Assembly (NCBI RefSeq): GCF_004006315.1
Contig: NZ_CP026530.1
Location: 191,618 to 255,617 of the forward strand
Length of the DNA stretch: 64,000 nt
Direction: 5' to 3'
From: Nautilia sp. PV-1
GTDB taxonomy: Bacteria > Campylobacterota > Campylobacteria > Campylobacterales > Nautiliaceae
Part shown: in pieces, positions 1 to 7,203 of the stretch
Layout of the letters: every line of letters begins with the position of its first letter
Numbering within the stretch: the first letter of the stretch is position 1
The notes under the pieces: model-generated
What the model was told of the DNA's origin: nothing
What the model saw: the letters and a program-made list of their open reading frames with translations, nothing else
The model's database searches: none
Program-made: the position numbers and the translations under genes

Positions 1-28
1 GTTTAATAATGGCTTCGATTTTTTTCAT
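1..28 (-). CDS. PII nitrogen regulatory protein, N-terminal fragment
   Basis: Only the first nine codons lie in the window. On the minus strand they read MKKIEAIIK, the usual N-terminus of GlnB/GlnK PII signal proteins, which bind ATP/ADP and 2-oxoglutarate and control ammonium uptake and glutamine synthetase. A good Shine-Dalgarno (AAAGGAG, near 35-41) precedes the ATG, and TATAAT lies on the minus strand at 62-57. The gene runs off the left edge, so GlnB versus GlnK cannot be decided. The identification rests on nine residues. Confidence 0.55.
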
Positions 29-93
29 AAGCGCTCCTTTGTGTTTTGATGTTGTAATTATAATTCTAAAATATTCTTTTGAATGCTCTGTTT

Positions 94-135
94 GTGATTA
101 AAAATTAATCAATTAATGTACAAAAATTAATCAAT
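94..135. promoter_or_regulatory. Candidate operator: dyad plus 14-bp direct repeat
   Basis: A perfect inverted repeat GATTAA-AAA-TTAATC (96-110, extended by T95/A111) overlaps the first copy of a 14-bp direct repeat AAAAATTAATCAAT (100-113 and 122-135). The copies are 22 bp apart, about two helical turns. They lie upstream of the minus-strand PII promoter and just before the -35 of the plus-strand redox operon, so a dimeric regulator could act on either. The left side (TTGTGATT) resembles a CRP/FNR-type half site, but I cannot assign a regulator. Confidence 0.4.
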
Positions 136-154
136 AGATATAATTAGTCTGATT

Positions 155-182
155 TTGACTTTTTTATGAAATATGCTAAAAT
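155..182 (+). promoter_or_regulatory. Sigma-70-type promoter of the redox operon
   Basis: TTGACT (155-160) and extended -10 TGC-TAAAAT (174-182) are separated by 16 bp. Transcription would begin near 189, leaving a short leader before the ATG at 203. This argues against the upstream in-frame ATG at 173, which lies inside the promoter. Confidence 0.5.
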
Positions 183-202
183 CAAGGAAAAAAGGAGATT
201 AT

Positions 203-532
203 ATGTTAGCGCCTAAAAGAAGCGATGTTGATATGAACAGTGAAGAATTTAAAAAAGAAGAAGAAAAAACAAAAAAATTCGTACAAAAAGTAGTGGACCA
301 GTTCGGGTGGTGTTTTAATCCGGATAAAGAAGTGTATGACGCTATCGTTATGGGTCTTACAAGAAATAAATTAATGTACGGTAAAAGATACTGTCCTTGT
401 TTTATACCTGTGGGAGACAAAGAAGACAGAATCTGCCCTTGTAAACCGGCAGTAGACCATGAAGTGGCCGAAGGGTGCTGCCACTGCGGAATTTTCTGTA
501 ATCCTGAAAAATGTAAAGAGATGGAGGGATAA
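203..532 (+). CDS. Ferredoxin-thioredoxin reductase catalytic subunit-like protein
   Basis: A 109-residue protein with the cysteine signature of the catalytic (beta) subunit of ferredoxin-thioredoxin reductase: CPC, 11 residues, CPC, 12 residues, CHC, followed by another cysteine in CGIFC. In that family these cysteines bind a [4Fe-4S] cluster and form the redox-active disulfide that passes electrons from ferredoxin to a thioredoxin-like partner. Spacings differ from the plant enzyme (16 and 8), and no variable subunit gene is visible nearby, as in other non-photosynthetic homologues. I chose ATG 203 because AAGGAG sits 5 bases upstream and an in-frame ATG at 173 lies within the promoter. The stop overlaps the start of the next gene by one base. 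The physiological partner is unknown. Confidence 0.75.
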   Translation: MLAPKRSDVDMNSEEFKKEEEKTKKFVQKVVDQFGWCFNPDKEVYDAIVMGLTRNKLMYGKRYCPCFIPVGDKEDRICPCKPAVDHEVAEGCCHCGIFCNPEKCKEMEG

Positions 533-1263
533 TGAAAGCAGTCGATATAAATTCTCCTGAATTTCAGCAGGAATTTCTTAAAACAGAAAAGTTTGCGCAT
601 AAAACTGTTGAACAGTTCGGATGGACTTTTCATCCGGATGAAGAGATTGTCGAGAGAGTTTTAAAAGGCCTTACTAACAATAAGGTTGTTTACAGGAAAA
701 GATTCTGTCCATGTTTTCCGATAGAAGAGAAAGACGGCAGATACGTCAGCAGCGATAACAGAATCTGTCCTTGCCCGCAGGCTATAAAAGAAGAGATTCC
801 AAATGAGGGGGTATGCCACTGCGGAATTTTCTGTACTAATGAATTCGCTCAAAACTATAATAAAGAACATCCTAAAAAAGAAGCCAGGGAAGTTGAAGGT
901 TTAAACGTAGGAGAGCTTGAAAGAATTTTAGAAAAAGAGCAGATTTTAGGCGAAGAGCTTGAAATACTTTTAAAGGCGAGAGAAGCCGGACTGGTGGATT
1001 TCAAGCTTATTGACATTAGAGAACCTTTTGAAAATCAAATGATGAGAATAAAAGGAACGGATGAACTTCTGCCTATAAGCAGGGTTCAGTATGATTTGGA
1101 TAAATGGATGCAGTATAAAGATAAAAGAATAATTATTTACTGTCATGTAGGAAGCAGAAGCGGATATCTCCAAAGAGCTCTGCAGCAGCAGCTTGGATTT
1201 ACCAAAGTCGGAAACCTTACTTACGGAATTGCCGATTATTACGGCGAAATAGAAAGAGGATAA
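532..1263 (+). CDS. Ferredoxin-thioredoxin reductase-like / rhodanese fusion protein
   Basis: A 243-residue two-domain protein. Residues 1-115 repeat the upstream gene's fold with CPC, 17 residues, CPC, 13 residues, CHC and a following CGIFC. After a charged linker, residues about 150-243 are a rhodanese domain with LIDIREP and an active-site loop CHVGSRSG, where the cysteine would carry a persulfide. The two genes are translationally coupled (TAATG) and their N-terminal domains are clearly paralogous, so this copy probably arose by duplication and then fused to a rhodanese. The architecture suggests ferredoxin-driven reduction of a disulfide or persulfide in sulfur transfer. That role is inference. 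The Fe-S and rhodanese motifs are seen directly. Confidence 0.75.
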   Translation: MKAVDINSPEFQQEFLKTEKFAHKTVEQFGWTFHPDEEIVERVLKGLTNNKVVYRKRFCPCFPIEEKDGRYVSSDNRICPCPQAIKEEIPNEGVCHCGIFCTNEFAQNYNKEHPKKEAREVEGLNVGELERILEKEQILGEELEILLKAREAGLVDFKLIDIREPFENQMMRIKGTDELLPISRVQYDLDKWMQYKDKRIIIYCHVGSRSGYLQRALQQQLGFTKVGNLTYGIADYYGEIERG

Positions 1264-1266
1264 AAC

Positions 1267-1301
1267 AGTTAAAAATGAAAAATGTGAAATGAAAATTAGG
1301 A
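1267..1301 (+). repeat. Heptamer tandem array, five units
   Basis: Reads as consecutive 7-mers AGTTAAA, AATGAAA, AATGTGA, AATGAAA, ATTAGGA. The last unit supplies the Shine-Dalgarno (AGGAG) of the gene starting at 1311. It belongs to the window-wide 7-bp-period repeat family. Confidence 0.65.
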
Positions 1302-1310
1302 GTTAAAATA

Positions 1311-1604
1311 ATGTTTGTTTTAGGAATACCTGTTAAAGACAATATCTGCGTTGGAAGCCGCGAGGCTGAAAAATTTGCGAAAGTTTTCGTAAACAACGGA
1401 CAGATTGAAAAAATAGATTATGTTGATAACAGGGATGATTTGGTGGGGTTAGTGCATTTTTTTATAACTCCTAAAGAAGAGTATGTTTTTGATTTTTTAG
1501 AAGCCGGAGCGGAACCTTTAATGACGCCTTCGGAAGAAATGAGCATTAACGATATAGTAGAGGCGTTTTTATTCAGAGAGCTTTTTTCTTACGGAAGCGT
1601 ATAA
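1311..1604 (+). CDS. Unknown small protein, weakly NifX/NifB-C-like
   Basis: A 97-residue acidic soluble protein that I do not recognise with certainty. Its opening (MFVLGIPVKDN) and its ending, where an alpha/beta pattern leads to an AGAEPLMTP segment and an amphipathic helix, loosely resemble the dinitrogenase iron-molybdenum cofactor (NifX/NifB C-terminal) fold, whose members often open with a similar strand. No cysteine pair or transmembrane segment is present apart from a single cysteine near residue 13. It follows the reductase-rhodanese genes in the same direction with a repeat-derived ribosome binding site, so an Fe-S or sulfur-related role is possible but unproven. Confidence 0.5.
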   Translation: MFVLGIPVKDNICVGSREAEKFAKVFVNNGQIEKIDYVDNRDDLVGLVHFFITPKEEYVFDFLEAGAEPLMTPSEEMSINDIVEAFLFRELFSYGSV

Positions 1605-1660
1605 GAAGTGAAAAATTCTGGTGGAGAATTGAAAATGGATAATGGAAAATTAATTAATGA
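1605..1660 (+). repeat. Heptamer tandem array, about eight units, overlapping a gene start
   Basis: Starting right after the stop at 1604, the sequence divides into 7-mers GAAGTGA, AAAATTC, TGGTGGA, GAATTGA, AAATGGA, TAATGGA, AAATTAA, TTAATGA. The third and fourth units provide GGAG upstream of the ATG at 1635, and the later units encode the first eight or so codons of that gene. Confidence 0.65.
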
Positions 1661-1970
1661 AATCATAGGATATGAGCCGAATATAAACGTGGGTGTGACG
1701 AGCGAAGAATTAAAAAAATTAATTGATTCGGAAGAGAAAAACGTAGATGTTTTAGATGATGATTTGAGTGCAAAAAGGTTTTACCATTTCATCGTATGTG
1801 ATAAAAAAAGGGAAATCAAACCGCTTTTCAGAGCGCTTAGAAACGGCGGATATATGATTTCTCTAGTTGATATGGACGATAATGAACTGTATGATATAGG
1901 ATTTAGCGCATTAAACAGAATGGACGGAATGCTGATAGCGAAAAAAGTCCATTCATGGAACGACTGGTAA
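1635..1970 (+). CDS. Hypothetical protein whose start lies in a repeat array
   Basis: A 111-residue soluble protein of unknown function. ATG 1635 follows GGAG at a suitable distance. An in-frame GTG at 1608 would add nine residues that are pure repeat. The N-terminus (MDNGKLINE) is encoded by the 7-bp repeat. The rest has mixed alpha/beta character with one cysteine in IVCDKKREIKP and a tryptophan-containing tail (HSWNDW). It sits four bases before the CiaB-like gene and is probably co-transcribed. Nothing in it identifies a fold. Confidence 0.55.
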   Translation: MDNGKLINEIIGYEPNINVGVTSEELKKLIDSEEKNVDVLDDDLSAKRFYHFIVCDKKREIKPLFRALRNGGYMISLVDMDDNELYDIGFSALNRMDGMLIAKKVHSWNDW

Positions 1971-1979
1971 AGGATGAAT

Positions 1980-3743
1980 ATGTTTTTAGAAGCTGCTTAC
2001 GAGGTTGTAAGAAAAAGAGACGAAAAAATAAACGGGTATTTTAAAAAATGTCCTGACGATATAAGAGCTTTGTTTGAAGCGATTTTAAGAGAGCTCGGGC
2101 TTGAAATAAACGAAGAGAATCTTCTGAGTCTTAAAAAAAGATTTTTTCATCTGCGTGAAGACAGTATTTTAAATCTTCTCAAAAAAGGGAATTTCAGCGA
2201 AGAGGAAATAAAAGAGATTCAGCTTGATTTATATGAGCTGACAAAAAATTTCTGGTTAAAAGAACATGAAGAACTGATTCAAAACATGGTACCGTTTGTG
2301 GGACCTTTTTACGCCGAGATATTAAGAGGCGTGCACAAAATAGGGATAGCGTTTTCTAAATGGCAGCCTAATTGGACTAAACATATCATTCATACGGTAA
2401 ATGAAGATTTGAGTAAAGAATTCGGAGGTGACGAAGCAAAAGTTATGGCTTATCTTCTGGAAAAGGACCTTTTGGATAAAGGGCACGACGGAGAAATAGG
2501 AGAAAGATGCTATTCTGTATTGGTAAAAGGCGAAAGCGGCAATTATATTGCAAAATGTTATTCCGAAATATTTGAAGATGAAGTAAATGAAGCGGTAAAG
2601 GCGATAGATGAGCTTATTTTGAATCTTGAAAATCTTGAGGATGAATATAAACTTCAGTGGATTTTATATTTCCATGCTCTTAAAATGGCTCTTTTAGAAA
2701 AAAACAGACACGAACTGATAAAAAAATGGGCGGATGTTGATAAACTCTGGATGGATATAAAATCCCCTATCCAGGTGGGACACCCTCTTGAATATTATGA
2801 AGACAAATACAGAAAGGCCGTTGCGCTTGAGCTTGATGTGAGAATCCAAAATCCTAATCTTAAAAGCGAAGTAAAAGAAAATATCGTCAAAATGTATAAA
2901 ACATACTGCAAAAACGAAAATCTTTTAAATACCGCACTTGCGAATATAGATAAAACACAGCTGTACATTTCATTTCCGGCTACTTTTTACGGAGCGGAGT
3001 TTAACGGGCTTTTTAGCGCACAGGTGGTTCCTAACGATGAGATAGTAAGCAGGGAAAAAGGCAAAAAAATATTTGCTTTTGTAGACAAAGTGTATGAAGA
3101 TATAAAAGCCAGACCTAAAATGGCTTTAAGCTATGAGATTTTAGGCAAAGAGTTTATGGATAAATTTTATAAAGATTTGGAAGATAAAGATAAATTTATA
3201 AAAGTTTACGATATTACGACCATCGGGCATGAATTCGGACATATTTTATGGGTGGATGAAAATACGGAAAGCGTAATGAACAAATCTGGAATGTTTAAAA
3301 ACGTAGAGGAGTTTAAAGCTACTACCGGCGGGCTTATGGCGTTTTTTGAGAATGAAGATACGGAATTAAGAGAAGCCGTTTTGGAAGATACGATAAAAAG
3401 GGCTGTAGGACTTATAGCATGGATGGAAGTTGATGAAGTTCTTCCTTATTATATCGAGGGGCTTATCCATTTAACGGGACTTTTTGAAACGGAAGTTGTG
3501 AAATTTAACGGTGCAAGTCTGGATTATGATTATTCTAATTATGACAAGCTTAAAAGCTGGTATAAATCTACATATTTAAAACTTGCGCAGTATTATGCAG
3601 AAAAAAAAGACGCTAAAGAGTTTTTAGACGGATTTATTTATAAAGATAAAAATTATTATCCTAAAAATAAAGATGCAGATGAATTTGTGAAATATTATTA
3701 TCAAAGATACAGGGAAATCGGAGATAAAATATACGGCGGTTAA
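1980..3743 (+). CDS. ciaB: CiaB-like protein with HEXXH zinc-peptidase motif
   Basis: A large, mostly helical soluble protein of 587 residues. Overall character, length and taxonomic context match the CiaB family, named in Campylobacter jejuni as an invasion antigen but present in free-living Campylobacterota too. Near residue 418 it carries HEFGH inside TTIGHEFGHILW, a textbook HEXXH zinc-metallopeptidase motif, with a downstream conserved EEFKATTGG that could supply the third zinc ligand. Start: ATG 1974 abuts the AAAGG ribosome site, so ATG 1980, six bases further, fits better. No signal peptide is visible. A housekeeping peptidase role is more plausible than invasion in a vent organism, but this is inference. 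Confidence 0.6.
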   Translation: MFLEAAYEVVRKRDEKINGYFKKCPDDIRALFEAILRELGLEINEENLLSLKKRFFHLREDSILNLLKKGNFSEEEIKEIQLDLYELTKNFWLKEHEELIQNMVPFVGPFYAEILRGVHKIGIAFSKWQPNWTKHIIHTVNEDLSKEFGGDEAKVMAYLLEKDLLDKGHDGEIGERCYSVLVKGESGNYIAKCYSEIFEDEVNEAVKAIDELILNLENLEDEYKLQWILYFHALKMALLEKNRHELIKKWADVDKLWMDIKSPIQVGHPLEYYEDKYRKAVALELDVRIQNPNLKSEVKENIVKMYKTYCKNENLLNTALANIDKTQLYISFPATFYGAEFNGLFSAQVVPNDEIVSREKGKKIFAFVDKVYEDIKARPKMALSYEILGKEFMDKFYKDLEDKDKFIKVYDITTIGHEFGHILWVDENTESVMNKSGMFKNVEEFKATTGGLMAFFENEDTELREAVLEDTIKRAVGLIAWMEVDEVLPYYIEGLIHLTGLFETEVVKFNGASLDYDYSNYDKLKSWYKSTYLKLAQYYAEKKDAKEFLDGFIYKDKNYYPKNKDADEFVKYYYQRYREIGDKIYGG

Positions 3744-3770
3744 TAACACAGCATTGAAAAAGGGGGTAAA

Positions 3771-4016
3771 ATGCAACACGGTAAACTTGATTTGAGTATA
3801 GAAAATATAAAAAGACTGCATGAAAAATGTAAGGCTCAGGGTAAAGATCTGTATATGTTTTTGAAAGATGAAATGCCTGATATATCTACTGAAGACAGAC
3901 TTAAATATTTAGCAACGGTTTTGAATGATTATATTGAAGAGTATGAATGGAATGAACAAGATAAGCGTCATAAAGACAATGGATATTCAATTGTTAAATT
4001 TTGGCCTAAGAAATGA
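3771..4016 (+). CDS. Small hypothetical protein
   Basis: An 81-residue charged protein preceded by a strong ribosome binding site (AAGGGGG at 3760-3767). It is predicted to be helical, has one cysteine (HEKCKAQG) and ends with an aromatic KFWPKK tail. It has no transmembrane segment and no family I recognise. Codon use resembles the neighbours, and it follows the CiaB-like gene by 27 bases, so it may end the same transcript. Confidence 0.55.
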   Translation: MQHGKLDLSIENIKRLHEKCKAQGKDLYMFLKDEMPDISTEDRLKYLATVLNDYIEEYEWNEQDKRHKDNGYSIVKFWPKK

Positions 4017-4029
4017 ATAAAAAGAAGAA

Positions 4030-4056
4030 CACGAATTAATCGTGCGCTCCTTTTTT
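4030..4056. terminator. Possible short bidirectional terminator
   Basis: CACGA-ATTAA-TCGTG (4030-4044) lies between two convergent genes. On the plus strand T6 follows after a few bases, and on the minus strand a CTTTTT run follows. The 5-bp stem is short, so the call is tentative. Confidence 0.35.
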
Positions 4057-4587
4057 AGATAACCAACCGAGATAGATTAATACAAAACCGTCCATTAAGA
4101 AGCTGATACCTACTATGATACCAACTGTAAACGGTGCGTTAAACGGCCATCCTACGATCATAATGATACCTAACAGCAAACTTAACAGTCCGTTTAGTGC
4201 AGCTAATCCCCAACCTTTTAACGGTTTTAAATCAAGCGCCATTCCGAAACTTGCAAATGCGTCCATAAAGAAATACGCCGCAAAAAGAATAGCTACCGCC
4301 GCAATACCGCTGCCAGGCCAGATTAATAAAAGTATACCTGTTACAAACAGCAAGAATACTTTAAACCATGCGCCTAAAGATTTTTGATGCGCTTTAAAAG
4401 TGATGTATCCTTCAATAATACTGCTACTTATAAACATTGCACCTAAGAAAATTACGAAAGCAACGCTTCCCGCAAACGGATTGATAATTGCAAATGTACC
4501 TGCAAGTACCATTAAAATACCTGTGATTATCGACATTGTACTGAATTCTTTCAGTTTTTCTTTGTCGATGTTGTTTAATACGAACAT
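4036..4587 (-). CDS. HdeD family membrane protein
   Basis: A 183-residue integral membrane protein with about six hydrophobic segments arranged as three similar pairs, each with a G-rich helix (TGILMVLAG, VTGILLLIWPG, LSLLLGIIMIVGWP). This is the DUF308/HdeD pattern. HdeD in E. coli is linked to acid stress, while the family at large is uncharacterised. The start is ATG 4587 because AAGGAGG lies directly upstream. A longer open frame to 4647 would run through the promoter. TATAAT on the minus strand (4623-4618) gives it its own promoter, separate from the polyamine genes behind it. Confidence 0.75.
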   Translation of the reverse strand: MFVLNNIDKEKLKEFSTMSIITGILMVLAGTFAIINPFAGSVAFVIFLGAMFISSSIIEGYITFKAHQKSLGAWFKVFLLFVTGILLLIWPGSGIAAVAILFAAYFFMDAFASFGMALDLKPLKGWGLAALNGLLSLLLGIIMIVGWPFNAPFTVGIIVGISFLMDGFVLIYLGWLSKKGAHD

Positions 4588-4617
4588 TTTTTCCTCCTTA
4601 AAAGTTTTACAAGAGTA

Positions 4618-4623
4618 ATTATA
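4618..4623 (-). promoter_or_regulatory. -10 element of the hdeD-like gene
   Basis: TATAAT on the minus strand, about 31 bases upstream of the ATG at 4587, with an AAGGAGG ribosome site between them. No clear -35. Confidence 0.45.
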
Positions 4624-4662
4624 AACTATTTTATTCCATAAAGTCAAGTAAGTTGAGTAAGA

Positions 4663-4678
4663 AAGGCTAAGAAGCCTT
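4663..4678 (-). terminator. Hairpin after the polyamine gene pair
   Basis: AAGGCT-AAGA-AGCCTT is a perfect 6-bp stem with a tetraloop, nine bases beyond the stop of the minus-strand gene ending at 4687. On that strand it is followed by TTTCTTACT, a weak U tract. Confidence 0.5.
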
Positions 4679-4686
4679 GTGTGAAG

Positions 4687-5904
4687 TTAATTATCTATAG
4701 GAAGACCTTCTGCAGGGAGTTCTTCTACAAACCAAGGTAAACCTTGTTTGTTCAGTTGATAAAGAAACGGACGGGCAGGAAATTCTTCCATGTTTTTAAC
4801 GCCTGTTTCAAACCATGTTTTAGTAGCTATCATTAAACATCCGATCATTGCGGGCACACCGGTTGTATAGCTTACGCACTGCGCTCCAACTTCTCTGAAT
4901 GCGCACTGATGATCGCAGATGTTGTATATGTAGTATCTTTTTTTCTGTCCGTTTTTATATCCTGTGGCAACTACTCCGATGTGAGTCTGTCCTTTCGTTC
5001 TAGGCCCCAGACTCGCAGGATCCGGAAGCACTTTTTTAAGAAATTCCATAGGACTTATTTCGCAGCCTTCTGCAATTTTAATAGGTTCGATACTTGTCAT
5101 TCCGACATTTTGCAGGGCATTCAGATGCCAGAGATAATTATCGCTGAATGTCATAAAAAATCTGGCTCTTTTAATGCTCGGGAAGTTTTTGGTAAGACTT
5201 TCGAGCTCTTCGTGGTATAGTAAGTAGCTCGGGTACTCTCCGACTTTAGGATATTTCCATTTGAATTTAACGCTCATAGGGTCTATTTCTTTCCATTCGC
5301 CGTTTTCGTAATATTTGCCTTTTTGAGTGATTTCACGGATATTTATTTCCGGGTTGAAGTTTGTCGCAAACGGATATCCGTGGTCTCCCGCATTACAGTC
5401 AAGAATGTCAAGATATTCAATCTCGTCTAAAAGCTCCTGAGCGGCGAATGCCGTAAATACGTTCGTTACACCCGGGTCGAAACCGCTTCCGAGAAGCGCC
5501 ATAAGTCCCGCTTTTTTAAAATCTTCATGTTTTGCCCACTGTTCTTTGTATTCGAATTTGGCCTCATCCGGATGTTCGTAGTTTGCCGTATCCACGTAAT
5601 GTGCTCCTGCTTTAAGACACGCGTCCATAATAGCCAGGTCCTGATAAGGTAGGGCTACGTTTAACACGATGTCGCTGTTAGTGTCTTTTATGAGTTTAGC
5701 AGTCGCTTCTACGTCCATAGCGTCTATTTCGTAAGTTTTTATTTCTACGCCCAGACGTTCTTTAATGTCTTTTGCAATGGTGTCGCATTTGCTTTTTGTA
5801 CGGCTGGCCAAAACGATATTTTTAAAAATATGATTGTTCATTGCGGCTTTAAAAGTGGCTACGCGGCTTACTCCTCCGGCTCCGATAATTAATAGATTGC
5901 TCAT
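4687..5904 (-). CDS. Carboxynorspermidine synthase-type dehydrogenase, paralogue 2
   Basis: A 405-residue member of the saccharopine dehydrogenase-like family. The N-terminal Rossmann motif LLIIGAGGVSRV binds NAD(P)H. Further marks are ALLGSGFDPGVT, FATNFNPEIN and VSYTTGVPAM, typical of carboxy(nor)spermidine dehydrogenases, which condense aspartate semialdehyde with putrescine or diaminopropane on the route to spermidine or norspermidine. It starts two bases after the stop of its upstream paralogue, with AAGGAG inside that gene, so the two are an operon. The fourth glycine of the nucleotide loop is serine (GGVSR, versus GGVGR in the partner), hinting at altered cofactor or substrate use. Which polyamine it makes cannot be told from sequence alone. 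Confidence 0.8.
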   Translation of the reverse strand: MSNLLIIGAGGVSRVATFKAAMNNHIFKNIVLASRTKSKCDTIAKDIKERLGVEIKTYEIDAMDVEATAKLIKDTNSDIVLNVALPYQDLAIMDACLKAGAHYVDTANYEHPDEAKFEYKEQWAKHEDFKKAGLMALLGSGFDPGVTNVFTAFAAQELLDEIEYLDILDCNAGDHGYPFATNFNPEINIREITQKGKYYENGEWKEIDPMSVKFKWKYPKVGEYPSYLLYHEELESLTKNFPSIKRARFFMTFSDNYLWHLNALQNVGMTSIEPIKIAEGCEISPMEFLKKVLPDPASLGPRTKGQTHIGVVATGYKNGQKKRYYIYNICDHQCAFREVGAQCVSYTTGVPAMIGCLMIATKTWFETGVKNMEEFPARPFLYQLNKQGLPWFVEELPAEGLPIDN

Positions 5905-5906
5905 TG

Positions 5907-7103
5907 TTACTCCTTGATTTCCATGACTTTTATAGGAAGACCGTCTTTTTCCATTTCTTCAAAAAACGGTTTTGCGTCAAATTCTTCCACATTTTTGACG
6001 CCTTCATCCCACCAGATCTTTTTAGCCATCAGTTTACATCCGATAATAGCCGGCACACCCGTTGTATAGCTTACACAGTGCGCTCCCGTTTCTTCTATGG
6101 CTTTTTCGTGATTGCAGATGTTGTAAATGTAGAATTTTTTCTCAGCTCCGTTTTTTTTGCCTTTGGCTATTACACCGATATTTGTCTGTCCTTTATAATT
6201 TTTTACAAGCTCCTGTGGATCCGGAAGCACTTTTGCCAGAAACTGAAGCGGAGAAATTTTTACTCCTTCACATACTTCAATAGGTTCTATACTGAACATT
6301 CCGACGTTTTTAAGAGCATTAAAATGATAAAGATACTGATCGCTGAAACACATATAAAATTTTGCGCTTTTTAAATTAGGAAAATGTTTTACTATACTTT
6401 CAAGCTCTTCATGCCATATAAGTATGCTTGTTGCGTCACCGCATTCCGGGTAGTCGTGTTTTACCTGTATTTCAAAAGGGTCTGTTGTTTTCCATTCACC
6501 GTTTTCCCAGTATTTGCCTGGCAGATTGAGCTCTCTTAGATTGATTTCCGGATCGAAGTTTGTAGCGAAATATCTTCCGTGGCTTCCGAAATTACAGTCG
6601 TATATCTCTATTTCTTCAAGTTCATCCAGCAGATAATCCGCTGCGTATTTAACCATGACAGATGTGACTCCCGGATCAAAACCGCATCCTAAAAGAGCCA
6701 TTGTATGGGCTTTTTTGAAATCTTCGTCAAGCGCCCACTGAAGATCGTAATATGTATCAGGATTGTCTTCCGTTTCAGCTAGTGCCGTATCGAGATATGC
6801 GCATCCTGTTTCGATACATGCGTGCATAATAGGTAGATTTTGGTAAGGAAGGGCCACATGGCAGATAATGTCAATATTTTCTTTTCTTATAAGTTCTATA
6901 ACATTTTCTTTTTTATTTGCGTCAAGGGAATATGTTTTGATTTGAACGCCGAGTCTGTTTTGAATGTCAGCAGCGATATCATCGCATTTTGATTTGGTTT
7001 TGCTTGCCAGAACTATTTTTTCAAAAACGTCCGTGTTTTGGGCCGCTTTAAAAGCAGACACTCTTCCGACTCCGCCGGCGCCTATTATTAACAGATTTGC
7101 CAT
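5907..7103 (-). CDS. Carboxynorspermidine synthase-type dehydrogenase, paralogue 1
   Basis: A 398-residue protein and first gene of the pair. It has the canonical LLIIGAGGVGRV nucleotide loop, ALLGCGFDPGVT, FATNFDPEINLRE and VSYTTGVPAI. It is similar to the downstream gene along its whole length, so the pair is an old tandem duplication rather than a fresh copy. The reaction expected from the family is NADPH-dependent formation of carboxyspermidine or carboxynorspermidine, later decarboxylated by NspC, which is not in this window. A TGATATAAT promoter (7131-7123, minus) and AAAGGAG precede the ATG. N-carbamoylputrescine amidase at 8426 supports a polyamine locus. Confidence 0.82.
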   Translation of the reverse strand: MANLLIIGAGGVGRVSAFKAAQNTDVFEKIVLASKTKSKCDDIAADIQNRLGVQIKTYSLDANKKENVIELIRKENIDIICHVALPYQNLPIMHACIETGCAYLDTALAETEDNPDTYYDLQWALDEDFKKAHTMALLGCGFDPGVTSVMVKYAADYLLDELEEIEIYDCNFGSHGRYFATNFDPEINLRELNLPGKYWENGEWKTTDPFEIQVKHDYPECGDATSILIWHEELESIVKHFPNLKSAKFYMCFSDQYLYHFNALKNVGMFSIEPIEVCEGVKISPLQFLAKVLPDPQELVKNYKGQTNIGVIAKGKKNGAEKKFYIYNICNHEKAIEETGAHCVSYTTGVPAIIGCKLMAKKIWWDEGVKNVEEFDAKPFFEEMEKDGLPIKVMEIKE

Positions 7104-7122
7104 TATTCTCCTTTTTTATCAA

Positions 7123-7171
7123 ATTATATCAATTTTTATATCAGTTTTATGTAATTCATTTGTGATATAAT
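7123..7171. promoter_or_regulatory. Divergent extended -10 promoters
   Basis: Two TGATATAAT elements face apart: 7131-7123 on the minus strand for the dehydrogenase pair and 7163-7171 on the plus strand for the PAS chemoreceptor. Neither has a convincing -35, which fits the Campylobacterota housekeeping promoter type. Confidence 0.6.
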
Positions 7172-7203
7172 TAACATATAGGAAACCGCACAAAAGGATG
7201 AAA

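Noticed and set aside
173-202. Earlier start for the first ferredoxin-thioredoxin reductase-like gene
   Set aside because: The ATG at 173 lies inside the extended -10 (TGCTAAAAT, 174-182) and has no ribosome site. ATG 203 has AAGGAG.
199-633. Long open frame on the minus strand opposite the two reductase-like genes
   Set aside because: It is antisense to two genes with clear cysteine motifs, has no ribosome site and an unnatural composition. Many such mirror frames exist in this window and were left out.
4036-4647. Longer HdeD-like protein starting at 4647
   Set aside because: The extra 20 codons cover the TATAAT promoter and ribosome site. ATG 4587 follows AAGGAGG.
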